Shown piece by piece: positions 25,041 to 34,368 of a stretch of 44,765 bases of DNA (within the stretch, counting starts at the first letter, position 1; every line of letters starts with the position of its first letter). The notes under the pieces were generated by a model. That model saw only the letters and a list, made by a program, of their open reading frames with translations. It did no database searches and was not told where the DNA came from. Both the position numbers and the translations under genes were made by a program. The stretch lies in contig JAFWDM010000058.1 in the NCBI GenBank assembly GCA_017513005.1, positions 1 to 44,765 of the forward strand, given 5' to 3'. The DNA is from Lachnospiraceae bacterium (GTDB taxonomy: Bacteria > Bacillota > Clostridia > Lachnospirales > Lachnospiraceae).

Positions 25041-26323
25041 CGTCCGCTCCTCAGTTTCGGGTTCCGGCCCGAAGATGCGCGGGACACATCGGACCTGGCA
25101 CTGCTTCCTCCGGAAGACCTGCCCGCGGGTCCTTTTCTGCCGGCCGCTCCGGAACCTGCTGTTTTCACGCCGGTCTTCCCATTCCTGCCGGTTTTCTCAT
25201 TCCTGCCCGGTCTTCCTGCCACACCGGATTTTTCCGCCCTGCCGGATCTTCCTGCTGCACCGGATTTTTCCGCCCTTCCGGGTCTTCCGGTTAAACCTGA
25301 CTCATCCGCCCTCCCGGCCGTGGTCCTCTCTGCAGGAGCAGTTCCTGCGGCCTGCCCGGCTGCCTTCAGCCCGGCATCCGATTCTGCCGCGTCCTGCGGA
25401 CTTTCCAATGAGATCCTTCCGATCCGCCCATTCTTGCAGTCGTCCAGAAGCAGGGCGGCCGCTCTGGCCGTATCCGGTTCGCCTCCCTTTTTCAGGAGAC
25501 GCCGCGCCGAAGCGATCCTCTGCAAAAGGAGGAATCCCGGCGGAATGTTTCCGGCTTCCCCCGCAGGTTCCGGCGAAAGAGAGTCTTCCTCCGCGGATTC
25601 CCTGACCGGTGAGGGCAGGGCTTCCTCCTGCCCGGCTGTCCCGCCCAGATATTTTTCCTCCACGACACCGGGATACTCTCCCGAGAGGTAATCCAGCAGC
25701 CAGACCGCCAGCTCCTCCTTGTCCAGGATCTCGTCCCGGATCGCGCCCACGAGAGCAAGCCGCATCCCGATCCCGCGGTCGTCAAATTTGGGCCACAAAA
25801 TGCCGGGCGTATCCAGAAGTTCCACGCTGCCGCTCAGCCGGATCCACTGCTTTCCCCTCGTGACGCCGGGCTTGTTGCCGGTCTTCGTACTCGCACGTCC
25901 GGCAAAGGAGTTGATGAAAGTGGACTTGCCGACATTCGGGATCCCGGCCACCATGGCCCGCAGAGGTCTCCCGATGATCCCGCGCGCCCGGTCCCGCTCC
26001 AGCTTTTCCCGGCAGGCTTCCTGCACAAAGCGGCGGACGACGTCCCCCGCTCTGCGCTCGCGGGCATCGACTGCCGCCGCAAGGATCCCTCTTTTACGAA
26101 AATATTCCTCGAAAGCTTCTGTCCTGGCAGTATCCGCAAGGTCTGCCTTACACAAAAGCACGATACGCCCCTTTCCCCCGCACAGGGCATCGATGTCCGG
26201 ATTGCGGCTGGAAAGGGGGATCCTGGCATCCACCAGTTCGATCACAAGATCGACCAGACGGATGTTTTCCTCCATCATTCGCCGGGCCTTCGTCATATGT
26301 CCCGGATACCACTGAACCTCCAT
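25025..26323 (-). CDS. rbgA: Ribosome biogenesis GTPase RbgA (YlqF) with long basic repeat tail
   Basis: A 432-residue circularly permuted GTPase for late 50S assembly. Motif order: G4-like LCKADLAD, then G1 GIPNVGKSTFINSF, then G3 DTPGILWPKF. The start MEVQWYPGHMTKARR is the family signature; ATG 26323 has AGGAG 6 nt upstream. The known family is ~280-300 residues. Here ~100 further residues form a Gly/Arg/Lys/Ser-rich tail with a 12-residue repeat (GRPGRAEKSGAA, GRSGRAEKSGVA, GRPGRNEKTG). Its DNA shows matching tandem repetition (~25,170-25,300). The tail is probably disordered and could bind RNA. Overlaps rnhB-yraN; lepB, often between rplS and rbgA, is absent. Confidence 0.93.
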   Translation of the reverse strand: MEVQWYPGHMTKARRMMEENIRLVDLVIELVDARIPLSSRNPDIDALCGGKGRIVLLCKADLADTARTEAFEEYFRKRGILAAAVDARERRAGDVVRRFVQEACREKLERDRARGIIGRPLRAMVAGIPNVGKSTFINSFAGRASTKTGNKPGVTRGKQWIRLSGSVELLDTPGILWPKFDDRGIGMRLALVGAIRDEILDKEELAVWLLDYLSGEYPGVVEEKYLGGTAGQEEALPSPVRESAEEDSLSPEPAGEAGNIPPGFLLLQRIASARRLLKKGGEPDTARAAALLLDDCKNGRIGRISLESPQDAAESDAGLKAAGQAAGTAPAERTTAGRADESGLTGRPGRAEKSGAAGRSGRAEKSGVAGRPGRNEKTGRNGKTGVKTAGSGAAGRKGPAGRSSGGSSARSDVSRASSGRNPKLRSGRWKQR

Positions 26324-26387
26324 AAAGCTCTCCTCGTCATTTCCTTCCCCGGGCGGGGAGGGGCTCACTGCAGACCTGCAGGAATGG

Positions 26388-26422
26388 AAAAGGAGTGCCG
26401 TGCTCCAAAGGCACTGCACTCC
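26388..26422 (-). terminator. Terminator after rplS
   Basis: GGAGTGC (26392-26398) pairs with GCACTCC (26416-26422), with further pairing inside, followed on the minus strand by UUUU. The short U-tract suggests partial read-through into rbgA, which starts 65 bp further on. Confidence 0.6.
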
Positions 26423-26435
26423 CGCTGAAATACCA

Positions 26436-26798
26436 TTATTTCTTCCTGTCGTCGATCCTTGCCTTGACCTTCGCCTTCTTGCCGCTGAGGCCGCGCAGAT
26501 AGAACAGTTTCGCCCTTCTGACCTTACCTCTGCGAACAACTTCCACGTTCTCCACATTGGGGGAGTGGATGGGCCATGTCTTCTCGACGCCGATGCCGTT
26601 GGAGATCTTCCTGACGGTAAATGTCGTCCTGGCGCCGCCGCCCTGGATCTTGATCACGGTGCCCTCAAAGATCTGTACCCTTTCTCTGGTACCTTCCTTG
26701 ATGCGGTTGTGAACACGGACAGTATCACCGGTCGCGAACTGAGGGACTTCCGCCTTCAGCTGCTCTTTCTCCAGTTCCTTGATGATCTCAAAATTCAT
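26436..26798 (-). CDS. rplS: 50S ribosomal protein L19
   Basis: A 120-residue L19, located at the 30S-50S interface. Core seen: [28 protein letters not shown] (split here by family positions), [21 protein letters not shown], and the basic end [19 protein letters not shown]. The ATG at 26798 has AAGGAG upstream and gives the standard N-terminus. Normally trmD lies directly upstream; here a seven-gene cluster separates them and rplS has its own promoter at 27063-27091. Confidence 0.97.
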   Translation of the reverse strand: MNFEIIKELEKEQLKAEVPQFATGDTVRVHNRIKEGTRERVQIFEGTVIKIQGGGARTTFTVRKISNGIGVEKTWPIHSPNVENVEVVRRGKVRRAKLFYLRGLSGKKAKVKARIDDRKK

Positions 26799-27056
26799 GA
26801 TATTCTCCTTTCCACGCCGGACGTTCTTGCCTCCGGGCGGCCGGCGCCGCATGAGAGCAGCCGGACCAGCCGTGCCGTAAGACCATCAGGGGAGCGGATG
26901 CCGCGGGGTACAAACCTCGAAGCAAAGGCACCTGCTGCACAGATCTCTTATACAGACACAGTATGATGCAGACAGGATCAGAACCGTCTGCAGACGGGCA
27001 GAGGACCGTCTTAAGTGAACAGAAACGCGCGGCAGGATGCCGCAAAACAAAGCAAC
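26799..27056 (-). other. Long rplS leader RNA with inverted repeats
   Basis: About 258 nt between the predicted transcription start and the rplS ATG contain no ORF I accept. The leader contains a perfect 14-bp palindrome (CCGTCTGCAGACGG) and a GC-rich inverted repeat near the start codon. An autoregulatory L19 leader is known in Firmicutes; whether this is one needs a covariance search. Confidence 0.4.
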
Positions 27057-27062
27057 GTTAAT

Positions 27063-27091
27063 AATTTACCACAAGACTCCCCGGAGCGCAA
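27063..27091 (-). promoter_or_regulatory. Sigma-A promoter of rplS
   Basis: Minus strand: TTGCGC (27086-27091), a 17-bp spacer and TAAATT (27063-27068). It starts 9 bp after the stop of the last gene of the Pel-like cluster. No terminator is seen between, so upstream transcripts may also read into rplS. Confidence 0.7.
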
Positions 27092-27099
27092 GGTTTTTT

Positions 27100-28527
27100 T
27101 CAGTATTTTCTCGGCGACAGATATACCTTGTGGATCCCCTCCCGATCGGGCAGGACTCCCTTCTGGGCGAGTGTGATATAGCGGGATCCGTCCGGGCTCT
27201 TTATCGAGATCCCCACCCGGAAGCCCCTCAGGAGGCTCTGTGAGTAAGGGATGGATCCCGTGACCGTCAGTTCCCGGTCGGGGAGCAGGTCCGAGAGCTT
27301 GAGATCCAGCGTCTGCTCCATAGTGCAGTTTCCCTTTGGATCATAGATATACATGGTGACCGGCCAGTCCCAGTACATGGGGGCTCTCCCGATATTTTCA
27401 AAAGTAAAGTGCAGGTCCAGTTCATCATCGATAAAATCGACCGTGGTCTGGAGCCTGGACAGATAGATGCAGTAACCGACATTCCGCAGGATCATCTCGC
27501 TGCCGTTGGTCTGCTGCTGCGCGGCATCCGGACACGCGGGACCTATAAAGGATATATGGCTGTTCCGGATCTGGTCCAGGGTCTCCGACAGGCTGTCCAT
27601 GAGCAGGTCTTCCATATCGGCCGTGCCTGTCATGCCCCCGCCGACAGGCTCCCTGGTCCACAGCCTGTCCCCGGATGCGCCGGCCGCAGCTTTGGCGGCT
27701 GCCTTTTCAGCTCCGTCTGCACGCAGCCCCTGTCCGTCTTTTCCGTAATCCACACTCTCCGAGATCCATTTCCAGGAAGCTTCTTTGTCCCCCAGCACAT
27801 CATTCCAGCTGCCGCCGGCGGCCATCTCCGATCCTGCGCTGTTCAGGAGGCGGATCCCGCTCTGCGGGGGAAAGGCTTCCTCATACTGCTGCGCGAACCG
27901 GCGAAGCAGGCTGCCGGAAGGGATCCTCTGCGCCGCGGAGGAAGCAGCCGGGTCCCAGATCCCGGCGGGTCCGACGGAACCGATCTCCACATATGCCACA
28001 AAACTGTCCTGCAGGCACCACGCAGAGAGTGCGCGCAGGGCTTCTCCATGCGCGGTGATAAAGTCCTCATTCCCGTAGTCGGGACAATACCCCTTTCCGG
28101 ATTCGTCGTCGTAGACCGTCCCGCCGCCGGTCCTCTCATAAAGCCAGTCGGGTATATCCCTGTGTTCCGTTTCGCCCGGAAGATCACAGACAAAGCGCAG
28201 CACCGCGTGCTTTCCTGCCGCTTTATATGCTGCTACGTGATACTTCTCCTCCAGCTCCCGTACCGCGAAGACACCTTCCCGGGGCTCCCATTCCGAGAAG
28301 GGGAGCAGGATGAAGACGAGATCCGTCCCCTCGCAGTCCTCCGGTCTCTCCGCGGGGGGCGCATACCCGGTCAGTGGATTGGACGGCACATTCTCTGCCG
28401 CATCATACAGAACGATGTTGTAGAGTCTGTAGCGGCCGGGCACAATATATAGCAGGATTCCCAGGATCAGGACCGCCTGCACGGCGATCAGGATATAGGG
28501 GAGTTTTTTACGAATAAACCTTTTCAT
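27100..28527 (-). CDS. DUF4832-type membrane-anchored protein at the end of the Pel-like cluster
   Basis: A 475-residue protein with an N-terminal TM anchor (~10-30) and an extracellular part. After the anchor comes NPLTGYAPPAER, like the NPxxG entry of DUF4832/DUF4874 proteins. A probable TIM-barrel, glycoside-hydrolase-like part follows, with VEIGSVGPAGIWDP. The C-terminal ~130 residues match the DUF4832 beta-sandwich pattern: NVGYCIYLSRLQTTV and FENIGRAPMYWDWPV. An Ala/Gly-rich insert lies near 255-285. It starts 3 bp after the pelG stop, so it is part of the same operon. It may bind or trim the polysaccharide outside the cell; no function is established to my knowledge. Confidence 0.7.
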   Translation of the reverse strand: MKRFIRKKLPYILIAVQAVLILGILLYIVPGRYRLYNIVLYDAAENVPSNPLTGYAPPAERPEDCEGTDLVFILLPFSEWEPREGVFAVRELEEKYHVAAYKAAGKHAVLRFVCDLPGETEHRDIPDWLYERTGGGTVYDDESGKGYCPDYGNEDFITAHGEALRALSAWCLQDSFVAYVEIGSVGPAGIWDPAASSAAQRIPSGSLLRRFAQQYEEAFPPQSGIRLLNSAGSEMAAGGSWNDVLGDKEASWKWISESVDYGKDGQGLRADGAEKAAAKAAAGASGDRLWTREPVGGGMTGTADMEDLLMDSLSETLDQIRNSHISFIGPACPDAAQQQTNGSEMILRNVGYCIYLSRLQTTVDFIDDELDLHFTFENIGRAPMYWDWPVTMYIYDPKGNCTMEQTLDLKLSDLLPDRELTVTGSIPYSQSLLRGFRVGISIKSPDGSRYITLAQKGVLPDREGIHKVYLSPRKY

Positions 28528-28530
28528 GTT

Positions 28531-30033
28531 TCAGTTGCCACCCTTCTGTCCCCGGTTACGCCGCATACCGATCGTGCCCGCGGCGCGGCGGTCGATCCTG
28601 GTAAAGACCCCTTCGATCCGGGTGAAGACCCCCGCAGCGGCAGGCGCATACGCTGCCTGCCTGCCGAGCAGCAGATAGGGGAGACGTCTCGTAGACCACT
28701 CCATCCTGGCCAGCACGATCAGAAAATAGACAATGGCACCCGCCATAAACCCCAGACCGTAATAGGCTGTATCCCCGAAGACCGCCTGCCAGACGGTGAC
28801 CGCATTCGCAACGAGGGCGAAGGCGCCGGTCGCAAGGACAGAACCCCTGTAGTCCTCAAAATACAAAAGCACGAGCATCATGGCATTTGCAATGGCATAC
28901 AGGCCGTACCCTACGCAGAGTGTGCGGAAGATCCCCTTGCCCAGATCCATCATCCCCAAGGGCAGAATATCCATGATAAAACCGCCGAATACGACAAAGA
29001 GGATGGTGCTCACGATCTGTCTGTACCCGCAGTAGGTCAGTTCGCGGGAGAGCACCTCCACCATCCTGTCCTCTGCCGCATCAATATCGCCGATCGCGCC
29101 GCCGTCATTGAAGAGACTGTAATACTGCCTGTATTCCGGATAAAAGCGAACCTCCACAGAGGTCACGAAACTGATGGTCGTGATCAGTATGGAGAAAAAG
29201 GCGGTCAGGGAGGGGATGTCATAACTCGGGGCCGCGTAAAACAGACCCATGATCTTTCTGTGAAGGGGGCCGAAATACATGATGACCAGATGCCCGTACA
29301 GACCGAGGTTGACAAAAACACCCGTGAGGGCAAGAGCCCGGCACCTGTCAAACCACTGCAGGAAGGTAAAGGGACTCCCCTCTCCATGGGGAAAATATCC
29401 CAGCATCAGGACATAGTACCAGACGGACATGATCCCGTACGCCAGGATCACACAGAACATCAGGCTCAGCACTGTCCCCCTGCGGCACATGGCGAGCAGG
29501 AGCGCCAGCAGAAAACCGGTCATCATGGAGGCGGCAAAGCCCAGGGCGATCGCCTTGTAATCCTTCAGGGCGGACAGATAATTCATCTGCGTCCACACCA
29601 CGATCATGGTGAGCGCAAACCACATACTGACGATCCTGTAGACCCAGGGAACCCCGGAAAAGAGCAGGACCGTCCCGTACCCCAGTACGCACAGAGGCAG
29701 CATCACAGCCAGCGCCCCGTAAAAAGAGGGCATCACCCGCTCCTGCTTCCCTTCATAGAGCATATCGGAGATATACCGGGTAAGGATCATATTAAAAAAA
29801 CTTGTCACAAACAGAGAGACCAGCAGGCTGTATGTCAGCATACAGTTCATGATCTCCCTCTCATTCTGCGGCATGCCTGCCACCTGGGAGACGAAAGAGA
29901 TCCCCAGAAGGAGCAGCACCCCCATGACCATAGGGCCGATCGCAACCGCGCCTGCATAGGCATAGGCGCGGCACAGATTCAGCATTCCTTTTTTCTGAAA
30001 CAGCCTGTTCAGGCTGAAGCCGATCCCGGCCAT
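28531..30033 (-). CDS. pelG: PelG-like polysaccharide transporter
   Basis: A 500-residue integral membrane protein with about 12 TM helices and the PelG opening MAGIGFSLNRLFQKKG. PelG belongs to the MOP/MATE-type flippase superfamily and is thought to move Pel polymer across the membrane with PelF. Other PelG-like stretches: FVTSFFNMILTRYISDMLYEG, SVEVRFYPEYRQYYSLFNDGG and EDRMVEVLSRELTY. Its length is slightly above the ~456-residue Gram-negative protein; the additional part is a C-terminal Arg-rich tail. Directly downstream of pelF (19 bp). Confidence 0.92.
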   Translation of the reverse strand: MAGIGFSLNRLFQKKGMLNLCRAYAYAGAVAIGPMVMGVLLLLGISFVSQVAGMPQNEREIMNCMLTYSLLVSLFVTSFFNMILTRYISDMLYEGKQERVMPSFYGALAVMLPLCVLGYGTVLLFSGVPWVYRIVSMWFALTMIVVWTQMNYLSALKDYKAIALGFAASMMTGFLLALLLAMCRRGTVLSLMFCVILAYGIMSVWYYVLMLGYFPHGEGSPFTFLQWFDRCRALALTGVFVNLGLYGHLVIMYFGPLHRKIMGLFYAAPSYDIPSLTAFFSILITTISFVTSVEVRFYPEYRQYYSLFNDGGAIGDIDAAEDRMVEVLSRELTYCGYRQIVSTILFVVFGGFIMDILPLGMMDLGKGIFRTLCVGYGLYAIANAMMLVLLYFEDYRGSVLATGAFALVANAVTVWQAVFGDTAYYGLGFMAGAIVYFLIVLARMEWSTRRLPYLLLGRQAAYAPAAAGVFTRIEGVFTRIDRRAAGTIGMRRNRGQKGGN

Positions 30034-30052
30034 ATCCTGTCCAACCTTCCTC

Positions 30053-31474
30053 TTATGTAGAATATCTCAAAAAGACTTCGTCGTAGGTATCCAGATAATT
30101 CCGGATCATGTCCTCATGGCGGAAATATTTTTTTGCCCGTTCTCTGCCCGCCCGTCCCATCTGCAGACGTCTTGCCCGGTTGCGGCACAGATCCTCCATG
30201 GCCCGGGCCAGGGCGTGCGGCTGCATGGGAGGCACGCAGTATCCCGCCTGTCCGAACCTGTCCTCTCCCTCTCCGTAGATCAGTTCCTTGCAGCAGCCGA
30301 CATCCGTCGTCACACAGGGGCGCCCTGCCGCAAATGATTCCAGAACGGAGAGCGGCTGGCCCTCGGAAATACTGGAGAGGACCGTAAAATCAAAATCCCC
30401 CATATACTCGAGGACATTGATCGTCCCCATAAACACAACCCCCCGGATCCCGAGCTGACGCTGGAGCTGCCTGCATTCCAGGGCATATTCGGGGTCGTCC
30501 TCCGGTCCCGCGATAAAAAGCTTCACGCCGGGGATATGCTGTTCTACTTCCGCAAAAGCGTAGAGCATCGTCTTGACATCCTTGATGGGGGCGATCCTGA
30601 GGATCGCACCGATCTGTACCGGCCCGTCGGATTCCCGCGGCTGTATCCCCGCAAACCTGTCATAGTGGATACCGTTTGCGACTGTCCTGCAGGCGGCGGG
30701 GTCCGCACCGATCTCGATCTGGGTGAGACTCGCCCTGGCAAAAAGGCTGGTCACCATCGTGGCACCGCTGTAGGCGGCGGAGGAAAGCATGTAAAAAAAC
30801 CGGATCCACAGATCCTTGAAGGCCGGCAGAACCCAGTTTGCACGGATGATCTCCTCCTCGCGCTCTCTGGTATAGATCCCGTGTTCCGTGAGAAGAACGG
30901 GAACATGATACATGGCACTCCCGAGCCTTGCCAGCACGCCTGCATAGCCGGTCGCGATCGTATGATAGACATCCGCTCTCGGGACGTCTGTGCACATCAC
31001 CCTCAAAAGGGGCAGGAGCATGGACCGGACCGTATGGAAATAGTCCGAAAAAGCTGTATAGGGATATTTTTCCCGGCAGATCTCAGAGAGGATGTCCACA
31101 AAATATTCACTGGACAGGAAGTCCTCCGGAGAGATGCCGCGCTCCTGAAAAATATAGAACAGTTCCTCCCAGTCCGGGCGGCCGCATTCGATCAGATCAA
31201 AAAGGGCACGCAGTTCGAACTCATCAAACTTCAGGGACCCGGAGCGGCGCCTTCCCCCCTGTGCGGGAGCCTGGCCCGAAAGCGATACCTCCCGGACCTC
31301 CACGACGTTTTCCGGAAGCGTATACCGGAATTTTCCGTTCTGCGACGGATCCGCATTGATGGCCCAGACCACAAATTCATGCTGCGGCATCGCCTGTATA
31401 TACTGATGCATCCAGGAGGACACGCCGCCTGTCACATAGGGATAGCATCCCTCCAGGATCACACAAATTCTCAT
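30053..31474 (-). CDS. pelF: PelF-like glycosyltransferase (GT4)
   Basis: A 473-residue cytosolic GT-B enzyme that polymerises the Pel chain from UDP-sugars. PelF hallmarks: start MRICVILEGCYPYVTGGVSSW, the LTEHGIYTREREEEI segment, TVANGIHYDRF, and the C-terminal EX7E motif in SEGQPLSVLESFAAGRPCV. The DVGCCKEL motif is typical of the family. AAAGGCAG precedes the ATG. It follows the deacetylase gene by 49 bp. Confidence 0.94.
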   Translation of the reverse strand: MRICVILEGCYPYVTGGVSSWMHQYIQAMPQHEFVVWAINADPSQNGKFRYTLPENVVEVREVSLSGQAPAQGGRRRSGSLKFDEFELRALFDLIECGRPDWEELFYIFQERGISPEDFLSSEYFVDILSEICREKYPYTAFSDYFHTVRSMLLPLLRVMCTDVPRADVYHTIATGYAGVLARLGSAMYHVPVLLTEHGIYTREREEEIIRANWVLPAFKDLWIRFFYMLSSAAYSGATMVTSLFARASLTQIEIGADPAACRTVANGIHYDRFAGIQPRESDGPVQIGAILRIAPIKDVKTMLYAFAEVEQHIPGVKLFIAGPEDDPEYALECRQLQRQLGIRGVVFMGTINVLEYMGDFDFTVLSSISEGQPLSVLESFAAGRPCVTTDVGCCKELIYGEGEDRFGQAGYCVPPMQPHALARAMEDLCRNRARRLQMGRAGRERAKKYFRHEDMIRNYLDTYDEVFLRYST

Positions 31475-31523
31475 AGCTGCCTTTCTAAAACCCGTAGCCG
31501 GGCAGGTGATCCCCTGCCAACGG

Positions 31524-33350
31524 TCACTGATTGATGTCGATCTCCAGGACCGGCTCCGTGGCTCTCACCAGATAGAGTCCGTCCGCCGCCTCACTGATGG
31601 ACCCGCCATAAATCCGGCCCGGCTTCCCGTGGTTGACGCGCAGGTAAAACCAGGCTTCATCGCTGAAATTTCCCAGCTCCACACGGATCCCCCACTCCGT
31701 TTCCTCTCTCCGGATCTGCAGGGCATCGTAGCGCTGAACTGCCCCCGTGAGCTCGCTTCCGGTAAGGTTCCGCATCTGGGGAAGCGCATTGTGCAGCCAG
31801 TCCACATAATCTGTCAGACGTGCCAGCAGCTCCGTCCATCCCAGTGCAGCGCCGCGGTCTATATCCAGCACATCGTCCGGGTGCTGGAAATGTGTATTGA
31901 CACAGTGCAGATACAGTTCACTCATCGCCGCTGTGCGCATATAATCATCCAGGACATATCCGGAAATGATCCTGGGCGTCTGTACCATACCGTCTTCGGT
32001 AACGGTGAACTCCTGGCTGTAGGACACATCGTTGTCATCCGGCAGATACAGGCTCGCGATCGCCCTGACCTCAGGGAAATCCTCCGCCAGAAGAGCCCGC
32101 CCCTCTTCCGAAATAATATTGGAAGGCGGAACATAGACGGAAAACCGCTCCTCAGGGAACAACTCATGACAGAAAGAGGACAGTTCCTTTAAGGAATCCC
32201 GCATCGCATCTATGCTGACCCACTGCCTGTAGGAATCATACAGTCCCAGATAGTCAAAGTTTTCCGGAACCAGGGGCATGTGGTTATAGCCGTGGAAGCC
32301 CAGTTCTCCGCCCTCCCGAAGGAGCATGTTCCCGAAATACTGGAAGCGCTGGACATCCTTATTGCGCGGAAAGGTCCCGCTCACCTGGGCGGAATAATCC
32401 TCGATGACCAGCCCTGTATAACGGATGTTGTATTTTTTTGCCAGGTTATAGACATCCTTCCACCAGTGATGGGTGTAGAAATCCTTGATGTCCATCCCGA
32501 ATTCCCTCTGGATGAACTGGCTGTCTCCCTCCGGTACGGGGGACGGAAAGTCATCTATGTAGTAGGTGGAACCGTTGATGACCGGCCAGATACAGGTGTC
32601 ATCCAAAAGCGTAAATGCCGCGCAGTGAAATCCCCTGTAGGCTTTTTCCAGGAAACTCAGGTTATCAAAGACGATCGTGCCTTTCCCGAGAGCGCGTCTC
32701 CACAGAAGCGGGGTCTGCGACACGCCGGCCGCCTCCAGAAAGACCTCGCATGTATCGTCAAGTGTGACCTCCAGGGAAGACCTGTAGGGATCTGTCACGG
32801 ACAGATCACGGCTGCTGCCCGGAAGAATGTTCCGTGTAAAGTGCAGGCCTTCCACCTCGGCAAGCGCGTTTCCTGCGCCGGTGATTCCCAGATGCGGGGC
32901 AATGGACAGAAAGGCCGCATCATTGTAGGGAGGATACAGGATCAGGAGTGAATGTCCGCTCATGACCCAGTCCAGGATCGCCGTCAGGTTTTTTCCGAGT
33001 ACGTTTAAGTCCGTCACAGCCAGAACCGCGTTCTCTTTCCCGTTCAGGTCAGAAGCAGCAAATTCTCCCGACTCTTTCTCCGTATAGGGGATCCTCATCT
33101 GCGAGAGGACCGCCCCCATTTCTCTTCTTCCTTCTCGTCCGGCATCATCTTTTTCCCAGATCAGGATGGTCGAAGCATTCTCCGGCTCAACCGTGCCTTC
33201 AAAATCCCCTTCCTCCAGAATCGTCACCATATCCGTCTTTGAACCGTACAGGACACTGCGCCCCACGGACAGCACGACTGCGAACATGGCTGTATAGATG
33301 ACGAGGATCTCCAGCAGATGCAGAAAACGAGGTCTGCTCTTACGTTTCAT
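31524..33350 (-). CDS. DUF2194 polysaccharide deacetylase-like protein (PelA deacetylase counterpart)
   Basis: A 608-residue protein with an N-terminal TM anchor (~10-33) and a large extracellular region. An early Rossmann-like part (residues ~50-240) resembles the reductase-like middle part of PelA. It leads into a CE4-type deacetylase: YYIDDFPSPVP carries the catalytic/metal Asp, and LGFHGYNHMPL carries the metal His. A final beta-sandwich-like part ends the protein. It corresponds to PelA-DA of Gram-positive pel clusters, which deacetylates the GalNAc/GlcNAc-type polymer. The hydrolase domain of Gram-negative PelA is not in this protein but in the gene at 36239-37216. A 35-bp tandem duplication precedes its RBS. 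Confidence 0.85.
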   Translation of the reverse strand: MKRKSRPRFLHLLEILVIYTAMFAVVLSVGRSVLYGSKTDMVTILEEGDFEGTVEPENASTILIWEKDDAGREGRREMGAVLSQMRIPYTEKESGEFAASDLNGKENAVLAVTDLNVLGKNLTAILDWVMSGHSLLILYPPYNDAAFLSIAPHLGITGAGNALAEVEGLHFTRNILPGSSRDLSVTDPYRSSLEVTLDDTCEVFLEAAGVSQTPLLWRRALGKGTIVFDNLSFLEKAYRGFHCAAFTLLDDTCIWPVINGSTYYIDDFPSPVPEGDSQFIQREFGMDIKDFYTHHWWKDVYNLAKKYNIRYTGLVIEDYSAQVSGTFPRNKDVQRFQYFGNMLLREGGELGFHGYNHMPLVPENFDYLGLYDSYRQWVSIDAMRDSLKELSSFCHELFPEERFSVYVPPSNIISEEGRALLAEDFPEVRAIASLYLPDDNDVSYSQEFTVTEDGMVQTPRIISGYVLDDYMRTAAMSELYLHCVNTHFQHPDDVLDIDRGAALGWTELLARLTDYVDWLHNALPQMRNLTGSELTGAVQRYDALQIRREETEWGIRVELGNFSDEAWFYLRVNHGKPGRIYGGSISEAADGLYLVRATEPVLEIDINQ

Positions 33351-33374
33351 TTATCTTGCTGCTCCATTTGTTAT

Positions 33375-33444
33375 CTTCATCGCGCAGAACACGAGACCGG
33401 GTCCTGCATCTTCATCGGACAGGACAAGCGGACCGGTCCTGCAT
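33375..33444. repeat. 35-bp tandem duplication between the PelE-like and deacetylase genes
   Basis: Copies at 33375-33409 and 33410-33444, 27/35 identical. The second ends at the last base before the stop codon of the PelE-like gene. Almost the whole intergenic gap is made of this duplication. Confidence 0.8.
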
Positions 33445-34365
33445 TTAAGTGCGCCAGAAGGCAAGCTGGTCCCTGGCGGCAGGCGAGAGGTAGAGGCCGC
33501 GGTGCCGGATCATATCCAGAATCTCACTGATCCCCTGCCAGTCCCGCGCGATCGCTCTGGCCTTTACAAGAAGGAGGTATCCCTCCTCGCTGTCAGGCGA
33601 CTCATGGACCAGGGCCTGCCCCGCCTTTTCCGCTCCGGAAGAATCCTCCTGCAGGACACACATCTCCCCCAGGCGCAGCAGGACTTTTTTGTTCTGCGGA
33701 GCAGTCAGGCCCCTCGTCGTCCTGCCTGTCTCCTGCCAGGCCTTGTACTGCAGGAACTTTTCAAGCATGGTCCGACAGTGCGCGATCCTCTCCAGCCGTT
33801 CATTGTTCTCCGGAATGCCGCTCCGGATGTATTCTTCATCCAGATCCGCGTATTCCAGCAGGATCCGTCCGTCCGCGGGCCGCTCCTGAAACCGTTTTTC
33901 CATCCCGGCGATGCGCTGCGCAAATTCACTTCGCAGCTCGACGAGGGCAGTGACAGCGTAATGGACGACTTCCGTATCGTCATTCACACCTGCGACGCGC
34001 AGCGGCCGCACAAAGGGTTCCGGACCTGTATGGAGGACGGACAGAAGAAGGTCTCTGCGCTGGGCGGGTGATCCATCCGCGAGCACATCCTCCATGGGGA
34101 GGATATCATCCACACCGCCTTCTTCCATATGAATATTCCTGTACACCTGATCTGTGATCCCGAATCGTCCGTAAGCAGGCTCTTCGTCCGCCTTTTCTCC
34201 ACCCAGATAATGCATCTGCGCGATCAAAGCACAGACAGGTCCCCAGAGAGGAAGCAGCAGGACCGCCGGCAGCATTACCGGCGGAATATGAAAGCTTCCC
34301 CTGCCCCACTGGACGATGATGAAAAAGGCAGCCGCCAGATGTAAAACCATCAGTAAAAGTGTCAT
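33445..34365 (-). CDS. pelE: PelE-like protein (two TM helices plus helical repeats)
   Basis: A 306-residue protein. Two N-terminal TM helices (~2-20 and 27-50), then a cytoplasmic all-helical region with TPR- or HEAT-like spacing: NDDTEVVHYAVTALVELRSE, RPADGRILLEYADLDEEYI, KKVLLRLGEMCVLQEDSSGA. Gram-negative PelE is likewise membrane-anchored with TPRs and works with PelD. Similarity here is in architecture and position more than in motifs. Starts 3 bp after the pelD stop (tight coupling). Confidence 0.72.
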   Translation of the reverse strand: MTLLLMVLHLAAAFFIIVQWGRGSFHIPPVMLPAVLLLPLWGPVCALIAQMHYLGGEKADEEPAYGRFGITDQVYRNIHMEEGGVDDILPMEDVLADGSPAQRRDLLLSVLHTGPEPFVRPLRVAGVNDDTEVVHYAVTALVELRSEFAQRIAGMEKRFQERPADGRILLEYADLDEEYIRSGIPENNERLERIAHCRTMLEKFLQYKAWQETGRTTRGLTAPQNKKVLLRLGEMCVLQEDSSGAEKAGQALVHESPDSEEGYLLLVKARAIARDWQGISEILDMIRHRGLYLSPAARDQLAFWRT

Positions 34366-34368
34366 CGA

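Noticed and set aside
26324-26435. Missing lepB between rplS and rbgA as a deletion scar
   Set aside because: The gap has only a terminator and the rbgA RBS, with no gene remnant. Its absence is normal in many clostridia.
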